Source of the DNA: Flavobacteriia bacterium
GTDB lineage: Bacteria; Bacteroidota; Bacteroidia; Flavobacteriales; Schleiferiaceae
Reading direction: 5' to 3'
Length of the DNA stretch: 11,487 nucleotides
Assembly (NCBI GenBank): GCA_949516455.1
Contig: CATILC010000006.1
Location: forward strand, 1 to 11,487
Part shown: positions 6,612 through 11,487 of the stretch, piece by piece
How positions within the stretch are numbered: the first letter of the stretch is position 1
Layout: the number at the start of each line of letters is the position of its first letter
Position numbers and translations under genes: made by a program
Notes under the pieces: generated by a model
The model's database searches: none
Seen by the model: only the letters and a program-made list of their open reading frames with translations
What the model was told of the DNA's origin: nothing

Positions 6612-7604
6612 TTGTCCAGAACAGAGGAACACAGCACTGCAGAAGCACGGGAGATCGTCCTGGAAGAGCTGGAAGCGCGCGACTTCTACGGCACACATAA
6701 CCGCTACTTCAACAGCATCCGATCCTATTTTCCGGAGCTGAAGATCACGGCAAGGGGCGACCGCATCCTCATTCATGGTCCCGAGGCCCAGCAGAGGCTC
6801 TTTGCGGAAAAACTGAATCTCTTGCTGGAACACTTTCATCGGTACAACAGCCTCTCCGAGCAGGCGATCGAGCGCATCATGCTCGAAGGGGGAGAGGAGA
6901 AAGAGATCAACGGAAAACACGAGGCCTTGCTGCACGGAACCAACGGTCAGCTGATCAGGGCACGAACGCGCAATCAAAAGCGAATGGTCCATTCCATTGA
7001 GGAGAACGACATGCTCTTCGCGATCGGTCCTGCGGGTACGGGCAAGACCTACACTGCTGTGGCTTTGGCGGTCAAGGCGTTGAAAGAACGCGAGGTCAAG
7101 CGGATCATACTTACCCGGCCCGCCGTGGAAGCGGGAGAGAATCTGGGGTTTTTGCCGGGCGATCTGAGAGAGAAACTCGATCCGTATCTGCAGCCATTGT
7201 ACGATGCACTTCGGGAAATGATCCCTCCTGAGAAGCTCGCTTCGTACATGGAAAACCAGACGATACAGATCGCGCCTTTGGCTTTTATGCGGGGAAGGAC
7301 ACTCGACCGGGCGTTCGTGATCCTCGACGAGGCGCAGAATACCACATTGGGCCAGATGAAAATGTTCCTTACCCGAATGGGCGAGTCGGCCAAGTTCGTT
7401 GTGACCGGGGACATGTCTCAGGTGGATCTGCCGAGGAACCAGAAAAGCGGACTGCGTGCAGCGGAGAATATTCTTCGGTCAGTGGAGGGTGTTTCCTTTG
7501 TGCACCTCGATGAGATGGACGTCATTCGTCATCGATTGGTGAAAAAGATCATTCGGGCATTCGAGGAAAATGACGACCAAGCCTCTGGGAACCAGGTGAA
7601 ATGA
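6612..7604 (+). CDS. phoH: PhoH-family P-loop ATPase (YbeZ-like)
   Basis: Cytoplasmic ATPase of the PhoH/YbeZ family, linked in other bacteria to RNA processing and ribosome quality control together with YbeY. The 330 residues show an N-terminal KH-like region (about 20-90, including LKITARGDRILIHG), then the PhoH domain: Walker A GPAGTGKT (139-146), LTRPAVEAGENLGFLPGD (167-184), Walker B FVILDEAQN (235-243) and the sensor-like VVTGDMSQVDLP (263-274). Length is normal for the family. No in-frame ATG precedes the conserved region and an in-frame stop sits at 6573-6575, so TTG at 6612 is the most likely start. The stop overlaps the purC start as ATGA. It is divergent from icd and leads the plus-strand gene run. 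Confidence 0.94.
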   Translation: MSRTEEHSTAEAREIVLEELEARDFYGTHNRYFNSIRSYFPELKITARGDRILIHGPEAQQRLFAEKLNLLLEHFHRYNSLSEQAIERIMLEGGEEKEINGKHEALLHGTNGQLIRARTRNQKRMVHSIEENDMLFAIGPAGTGKTYTAVALAVKALKEREVKRIILTRPAVEAGENLGFLPGDLREKLDPYLQPLYDALREMIPPEKLASYMENQTIQIAPLAFMRGRTLDRAFVILDEAQNTTLGQMKMFLTRMGESAKFVVTGDMSQVDLPRNQKSGLRAAENILRSVEGVSFVHLDEMDVIRHRLVKKIIRAFEENDDQASGNQVK

Positions 7605-8572
7605 AAAATTTACCCCACACACTGACCGAACTGGATCTGGAATTACCCGATGTGAAACGACACTACCGGGGGAAGGTCCGGGAGCTTTTTGAAACCAATG
7701 GCGGCTGGCTCTTTTTGGTTGCGACGGACAGACTTTCGGCCTTTGATGTGATCATGCCCAAAGGCATCCCCTTCAAAGGGCAGGTTCTGAATCAGTTGGC
7801 TGAGTACTTTTTGAAGGCGACTTCTGAAGTCGTACCCAACTGGTGGCAGGCAAGTCCCGACCCGAATGTGGCGGTCGGCCGGGCCACCGAACCGTTCAAA
7901 GTGGAAATGGTCATCCGAGGTCATCTGAGCGGGCATGCATGGCGCACCTACAAGGGTGGTCAGCGAATGCTCTGTGGCGTATCCATGCCGGAAGGATTGC
8001 GGGAGCACGATGCATTCCCCGAGGCCATCATCACACCCTCCACCAAGGCGGAGAACGGTGCCCACGATGAAGACATCAGCAGAGAAGAGCTCCTTGCCCG
8101 AGGAATTGTGGATGCCGCAGATTACGAAGTGCTGGAAGAGTATACGCGCCGACTGTTCAAAAAAGGGCAGGAGATGGCTGAGGAACGCGGGCTCATTCTG
8201 GTGGACACGAAATACGAATTCGGCAAGACCGCAGACGGGGAGATCTTGTTGATCGATGAGGTACATACGCCTGATTCCTCCCGGTATTTTCATCTGGATG
8301 GATTTCAGGAGCGACAGGACAGAGGCGCGCCTCAGGAGCAACTCAGCAAGGAGTTTGTTCGTGAGTGGCTGATAGCCAATCATTTTCAAGGAAAGGAGGG
8401 GCAGGCCATACCCGAGATGTCCGATGCCTTTACGCTTGAAGTCAGTGAACGGTACAGAGCCCTTTACGAACAGTTGACCGGGCAGGCATTCATCCCTGAA
8501 CCGACAGAGAATTTACAGGAGCGAATTGCAACTTCGTTTCGATTATTTTTGAACCAAAATCCATCACCATGA
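7601..8572 (+). CDS. purC: Phosphoribosylaminoimidazole-succinocarboxamide synthase (SAICAR synthetase)
   Basis: Joins aspartate to CAIR using ATP to make SAICAR, in de novo purine synthesis. The 323 residues belong to the longer, yeast-ADE1-like form rather than the roughly 240-residue E. coli form. Seen in order: YRGKVRELF (22-30), ATDRLSAFD (41-49), VIRGHLSGHAW (104-114), TPSTKAENGAHDEDIS (145-160), LVDTKYEFG (200-208) and LIDEVHTPDSSRYF (217-230); these are the family's nucleotide- and substrate-binding motifs. It starts within the phoH stop codon (ATGA, 7601-7604) and ends in another ATGA overlap with the outer-membrane gene (8569-8572), so all three are probably cotranscribed and translationally coupled. 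The minus-strand open frame opposite it looks like a coding shadow. Confidence 0.97.
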   Translation: MKNLPHTLTELDLELPDVKRHYRGKVRELFETNGGWLFLVATDRLSAFDVIMPKGIPFKGQVLNQLAEYFLKATSEVVPNWWQASPDPNVAVGRATEPFKVEMVIRGHLSGHAWRTYKGGQRMLCGVSMPEGLREHDAFPEAIITPSTKAENGAHDEDISREELLARGIVDAADYEVLEEYTRRLFKKGQEMAEERGLILVDTKYEFGKTADGEILLIDEVHTPDSSRYFHLDGFQERQDRGAPQEQLSKEFVREWLIANHFQGKEGQAIPEMSDAFTLEVSERYRALYEQLTGQAFIPEPTENLQERIATSFRLFLNQNPSP

Positions 8573-9192
8573 AAAAGACGATCCTCAGCGCGATCGCTAT
8601 TTGTGTACTTTCTTTCAGTGCGCAGGCCCAAATTGATTTCGGACTGCGGGCCGGAGTCAATTTCACAGATATGAAGCTCAAAGATGTCGCTGACAGCCAG
8701 ACCTATTCGGATATCGCCAATGGCGGTATGGAGTATGGGTATCACTTTGGCGGTTATTTGAATTTAAATTTCTTTTTGTTGGAGCTACAACCTGAAATCT
8801 TGTACACGCGGGTAAATGGTTCCCTGGAAGGTATTGATGCATCCGGGAAGGCCTTCTCTGAGAATCTGGGTATTCATACGGTAGATATTCCATTCAACTT
8901 GATCTTTGGCATGGGTCCTGTACGCTTGGGTGCGGGTCCTGTCATTTCGTACCAATTCGCCTCTGCAAGCGAAATAGTTCAGTTTAATGGGTTCAATAGT
9001 ATTGTGTGGAACGCACAGGTTTTGGCTGGAGTGGAGTTGGGTAAGTTCCAGTTGGATTTGCGTTATCAATTGGGACTCACAAGTGCTATGGAGAGCTTGA
9101 AGATCGGATCTGCAAATTCCGTACTTGCCTCAGCCAATACCTCACAAATCATCCTTGCCCTCGGTATAGACCTTGGCTTTCTCATATTCTAG
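8569..9192 (+). CDS. Outer-membrane beta-barrel protein (PorT-like family)
   Basis: 207 residues, probably exported to the outer membrane. A clear Sec signal peptide MKKTILSAIAICVLSFSAQA is followed by Gln, with predicted cleavage after Ala20. The mature part opens with IDFGLRAGVNFTDMKL, a start typical of Bacteroidota small barrels of the OMP_b-brl type, and continues as alternating polar and hydrophobic strands separated by short turns (for example YHFGGYLNLNFFLLELQPEI, about 58-77). It ends in a strand-like hydrophobic segment with a terminal Phe. The start overlaps the purC stop (ATGA), and the next gene begins six bases after its stop. Function is unknown: such barrels are often anonymous, and its place among cytoplasmic genes gives no clue. 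Confidence 0.85.
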   Translation: MKKTILSAIAICVLSFSAQAQIDFGLRAGVNFTDMKLKDVADSQTYSDIANGGMEYGYHFGGYLNLNFFLLELQPEILYTRVNGSLEGIDASGKAFSENLGIHTVDIPFNLIFGMGPVRLGAGPVISYQFASASEIVQFNGFNSIVWNAQVLAGVELGKFQLDLRYQLGLTSAMESLKIGSANSVLASANTSQIILALGIDLGFLIF

Positions 9193-9205
9193 TCTCCATT
9201 GGAGA
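9193..9205 (+). promoter_or_regulatory. Small hairpin covering the TTG start of the dehydrogenase gene
   Basis: TCTCC (9193-9197) and GGAGA (9201-9205) are perfect reverse complements around the loop ATT. The TTG start codon (9199-9201) is therefore half in the loop and half in the stem. Ribosomes finishing the upstream gene at 9190-9192 would open it, consistent with translational coupling. Five pairs with a three-base loop could also arise by chance. Confidence 0.28.
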
Positions 9206-9900
9206 TCCAAGATTCGGTCGTCCTGATCACGGGCGGAAGTTCCGGCATCGGTCGCGCAGCGGCCGAGCTATTGGTGGCAAAAGGAGCCAAGGTCTATATC
9301 ACCGGCAGGGACAGCGAGAAGCTATTACGGACGGCAAAGGAGATCGGTGCAGAGCCTTTGTTGGCCGATATGACCTCGGATGAGCAGCTGGCCAATGCAT
9401 TGAAGCATATTGTGGATTCCAGCGGCCACTTGGATGTTCTGATCAACAATGCTGGAATAGGATCCTTCGGCCCTGTTGATGAGTTGAGCCGCTCGGATTT
9501 CAGAGAAGTGTTCGAGGTAAATGTATTTGGGGCGGGGATTCTGGGCGCTTTATGCGCCGCTCATTTCAAGGAAAGAGAAAAAGGACACATCCTCAATATC
9601 GGTTCAAGTGCGAGCGTCAAGGGCTTTAAGAATGGCTCGGTCTATTCGGCTTCCAAGTTTGCATTGCGTGCACTGAGTCAGTGCTGGAAGGACGAGCTGC
9701 GTCCTTACAATGTCCGTGTGACCCACATCAATCCGAGTGAAGTGACCACTGCTTTCTATCAGGAAGACCGGAAAGAGCGGGAGGAACAACCCAATAAACT
9801 TCGGGCTGCGGATCTGGCCCGGCTGATCCTGAGCTGCCTTGAGCTGGACGATCGAGGTTTTATACCAGAGGTCAGCCTTTGGGCGACCAATCCGTTTTAA
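9199..9900 (+). CDS. Short-chain dehydrogenase/reductase (SDR), NADP-type
   Basis: 233 residues, classical SDR oxidoreductase with a Rossmann fold, cytoplasmic. Seen: TGGSSGIG cofactor loop (11-18), an Arg after the second strand (GRD, 36-38) that favours NADP, NNAGIG (83-88), the catalytic Ser in IGSSAS (134-139), and Tyr149 and Lys153 in VYSASKFAL. The C-terminal region contains INPSEVTTAFY (177-187), the usual post-catalytic loop. The substrate cannot be read from sequence; 3-ketoacyl or other carbonyl reduction is possible. The TTG start is forced: the upstream TAG stop lies in the same frame only two codons before it. The gap of six bases to the barrel gene and the small hairpin at the start suggest coupled translation. 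The stop is only 16 bases from the convergent lipoprotein gene, leaving no room for a separate terminator. Confidence 0.92.
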   Translation: MEIQDSVVLITGGSSGIGRAAAELLVAKGAKVYITGRDSEKLLRTAKEIGAEPLLADMTSDEQLANALKHIVDSSGHLDVLINNAGIGSFGPVDELSRSDFREVFEVNVFGAGILGALCAAHFKEREKGHILNIGSSASVKGFKNGSVYSASKFALRALSQCWKDELRPYNVRVTHINPSEVTTAFYQEDRKEREEQPNKLRAADLARLILSCLELDDRGFIPEVSLWATNPF

Positions 9901-9916
9901 GTCCTCGCGAAACCTT

Positions 9917-11053
9917 TCATTCCACCCAATCGGCGATGAAGAGATTCGTCGCCCGTGTTCCGCCATTCTCTCTGTTGGAGGCAAAAACGAGTTTGCTGCC
10001 GTCGGGTGAGAACATCGGAAAGGCATCGAACTGCCGATCGAAGGTGATCTGCTCCAATCCGCTGCCGTCCAGACCGATCATATAGAGGTGAAAGGGAAAT
10101 CCCCTAGGGCTTGCATGATTGCTGCTGAAAATGATCTTTTCTCCGCTTGGATGGAAAAAGGGCGCCCAATTTGCCTGACCGAGATCGGTGATCTTTCGAA
10201 GATCACTTCCATCCGCATTGCAGACGTAGAGTTCCATTTCTGTGGGCTTCACCAAACCCTGGCTGAGGAGCGTCTTGTATTCATCGATCTCTTCCTCGGT
10301 CTGTGGTCTGCTCGAGCGGAAGACGATCTTGCTTCCGTCAGGTGAGAAAAAGGCGCCGCCGTCGTAGCCGAGTTCAGAGGTGATCTGCCGGAGATCAGAG
10401 CCGTCGAGTGCGCAGGTGTACAATTCGAGATCTCCGCTTCGCATGCTCGTGAAGACCATGCGGTCGCCTTGAGGTGAGACCGTTGGTTCTGCATCGTAGC
10501 CCGGCGTATCGGTCAGCTGGTTTTTGATGTTTCCATCGAGGTCGGCCACGAAAATATCGAACTCAGGATAGATCGGCCAGACATAGGCTCCGTCCTCACG
10601 AGGCTGGGGTACAGGCGGACAGCTGTCGTGGACCAAATGGGTACTCGAATAGACGATCAGGCTGTCTCCGGGCAGGAAGTAGGAACAGGTGGTGCGTCCC
10701 TTTCCCGTGCTGATCATGGGCGGACGGATCTCTCTCAGGTCGTCCTTGTTCCAGTCAAAAGCAAAGATCTGGTCGCAGCCCAGCCCCCACTCGGGATTGG
10801 AAATCTGGCAGACCAGCTGGCTGCCATCAAAACTGAAATACGCCTCGGCATTGTCTCCCCCAAAGGTGAGCTGCCGTACATTGGCCAGATGGACTTCCTC
10901 TGGGTAATGAAGCATGCTTTCGTAGGTGCCACCGCTCCAGTTCTCAGAGCGCTCCTCTGAATTGTTCGTCACACCTTCCTCAGAAGGGACACTTGGGCCC
11001 TGACAGGCACTTAGAGTAAAGAGCAGTGCTCCAAGGGAATAAATACTGCGCAT
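9917..11053 (-). CDS. PD40/TolB-like beta-propeller lipoprotein
   Basis: 378 residues from the ATG at 11051-11053. The N-terminus is a lipoprotein signal (MRSIYSLGALLFTLSAC) with lipobox LSAC, so Cys17 is lipidated and the protein is anchored in the cell envelope. The mature part holds six PD40-type repeats: FSFDGSQLV (about 73-81), YFLPGDSLIVYSS (125-137), VSPQGDRMVFTS (192-203), FSPDGSKIVFRSS (236-248), FHPSGEKIIFSSN (300-312) and FSPDGSKLVFASN (348-360). Linkers such as ADGSDLRKIT (280-289) recur. This predicts a six-bladed propeller like that of TolB, a fold used for protein or peptide binding. An acidic helical insertion (EEEIDEYKTLLSQGL, 253-267) interrupts blade four to five. A TTG start 30 bases upstream is possible but would overlap the predicted -7 box. 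Precise role unknown. Confidence 0.9.
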   Translation of the reverse strand: MRSIYSLGALLFTLSACQGPSVPSEEGVTNNSEERSENWSGGTYESMLHYPEEVHLANVRQLTFGGDNAEAYFSFDGSQLVCQISNPEWGLGCDQIFAFDWNKDDLREIRPPMISTGKGRTTCSYFLPGDSLIVYSSTHLVHDSCPPVPQPREDGAYVWPIYPEFDIFVADLDGNIKNQLTDTPGYDAEPTVSPQGDRMVFTSMRSGDLELYTCALDGSDLRQITSELGYDGGAFFSPDGSKIVFRSSRPQTEEEIDEYKTLLSQGLVKPTEMELYVCNADGSDLRKITDLGQANWAPFFHPSGEKIIFSSNHASPRGFPFHLYMIGLDGSGLEQITFDRQFDAFPMFSPDGSKLVFASNRENGGTRATNLFIADWVE

Positions 11054-11080
11054 GCGAGAAATTTTAGAATTAAACGGCGC

Positions 11081-11088
11081 CAAAGATA
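11081..11088 (-). promoter_or_regulatory. Candidate -7 promoter box for the PD40 lipoprotein gene
   Basis: On the minus strand TATCTTTG exactly matches the Bacteroidota -7 consensus TAnnTTTG, 27 bases before the ATG at 11053. I found no good TTTG at the expected -33 distance. The box lies in the 52-base gap after the WbqC-family gene, so the lipoprotein may have its own promoter as well as readthrough. Confidence 0.35.
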
Positions 11089-11105
11089 AATTGTGCGCAC
11101 CGAGG

Positions 11106-11487
11106 TCAGTGAGCTCCCAATAGGATGGAATAGGCGGCAGGACCTTCGTTGAACAGGAGGTCGAGAATACTCAGGCCGGCGATGAAAGAATGTGGACGAT
11201 CATAGCCCAATTGCCGATAGGGCGTGGCTTTCAACACCATGTCTTTTTTGGGGTGAATATCGAATCGAAGGTCCGATGGAGCCGGCGCTGTGAATTCTGT
11301 GGTCAGACCGATCGGCTGCTCAAGTCCGAGCCATTTTTGGCAGATCTTCAAGATCCTCATGTTCCAGCTCCAAAGAGGTTCCTCGATCGGCCGTTCGTAC
11401 AGTTCTTTGATCTCAGGGCCGAGGGCCGAGAAAAATGCGGCGTGGGCGTAGGCGGATTCAATGGCTTTCCAATGCACCCGCCACCAG
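11106..11487 (-). CDS. WbqC-family protein (C-terminal part, 5' end outside window)
   Basis: About 126 residues are visible and the frame stays open to the window edge, so the N-terminal part is missing. The visible start, WWRVHWKAIESAYAHAAFF, and the C-terminal block GLSILDLLFNEGPAAYSILL are typical of WbqC-like proteins, which are common in Bacteroidota and were named from an O-antigen gene cluster. Their biochemical function is not established; a role in surface polysaccharide or envelope biogenesis is assumed from that context. There is no signal peptide in the visible part. The gene lies 52 bases upstream of the PD40 lipoprotein on the same strand and might be cotranscribed with it. Confidence 0.85.
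   Translation of the reverse strand, partial: WWRVHWKAIESAYAHAAFFSALGPEIKELYERPIEEPLWSWNMRILKICQKWLGLEQPIGLTTEFTAPAPSDLRFDIHPKKDMVLKATPYRQLGYDRPHSFIAGLSILDLLFNEGPAAYSILLGAH

Noticed and set aside
6427..6741. Plus-strand open frame just after the icd start
   Set aside because: It runs into phoH in another frame and has no recognisable domain; it would also occupy the divergent promoter region.
7643..8389. Long minus-strand open frame (248 codons) opposite purC
   Set aside because: It lies wholly inside a confidently identified purC, shows no recognisable domain, and long antisense open frames are common in G+C-rich coding DNA.
2572..9900. Sulfonolipid (capnine-type) synthesis cluster from the sulfotransferase-like, SulP and SDR genes
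   Set aside because: No cysteate synthase or cysteate acyltransferase (AOS-type PLP enzyme) is present, and the SDR lies far away in another gene run. The theme alone is not enough.
11054..11083. TTG at 11081-11083 as the lipoprotein start
   Set aside because: Starting at the ATG at 11051-11053 gives a standard lipoprotein signal peptide, and the TTG coincides with the predicted -7 box, so it would probably not be transcribed in frame from that promoter.
1..11487. Mobile element, CRISPR array, tRNA or rRNA
   Set aside because: No transposase or integrase motifs, no regularly spaced repeats and no cloverleaf-like or rRNA-like stretches were seen on either strand.

Overview
The window looks like chromosomal DNA of a Bacteroidota bacterium, probably free-living or marine. 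The protein families fit this: a WbqC-family protein, a PD40 beta-propeller lipoprotein, a PorT-like outer-membrane barrel, a monomeric isocitrate dehydrogenase, and a PhoH/PurC pair. So do two exact matches to the Bacteroidota -7 promoter box TAnnTTTG, and the general lack of Shine-Dalgarno sequences. Nothing indicates a plasmid, phage, insertion sequence, CRISPR array or RNA gene. Most genes are in the low-to-mid 50s % G+C by eye; the stretch 739-2571 is clearly AT-richer.

Layout. (1) 1-738, plus: the 3' part of a GH2 beta-mannosidase that stops soon after its catalytic domain. (2) 739-984: an AT-rich gap with three inverted repeats, then a SulP anion transporter with a STAS domain (985-2508). 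(3) Converging on it from the minus strand is a likely three-gene operon, transcribed from about 6460 to 2572: monomeric NADP isocitrate dehydrogenase (icd), a class IV PLP aminotransferase-like enzyme, and a small P-loop sulfotransferase-like protein. The last two overlap by 11 bases. (4) Divergent from icd, a compact plus-strand run: phoH, purC, an outer-membrane beta-barrel and a short-chain dehydrogenase. Junctions are two 4-base ATGA overlaps and one 6-base gap. (5) 9917-11487, minus: a six-bladed PD40 lipoprotein and, upstream of it, the C-terminal part of a WbqC-family protein that runs off the window.

How they fit together. PurC is a purine-synthesis enzyme and Icd supplies 2-oxoglutarate and NADPH; these are housekeeping. 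The least explained unit is the aminotransferase/sulfotransferase pair beside a SulP transporter. The aminotransferase has the PLP lysine but a threonine where class IV enzymes normally carry the glutamate that contacts the pyridine nitrogen of PLP. A sulfur-related pathway (sulfate uptake, sulfonation of an amine or keto acid) is a reasonable hypothesis but rests on family and adjacency only. I saw no clear-cut new defence or mobile system.
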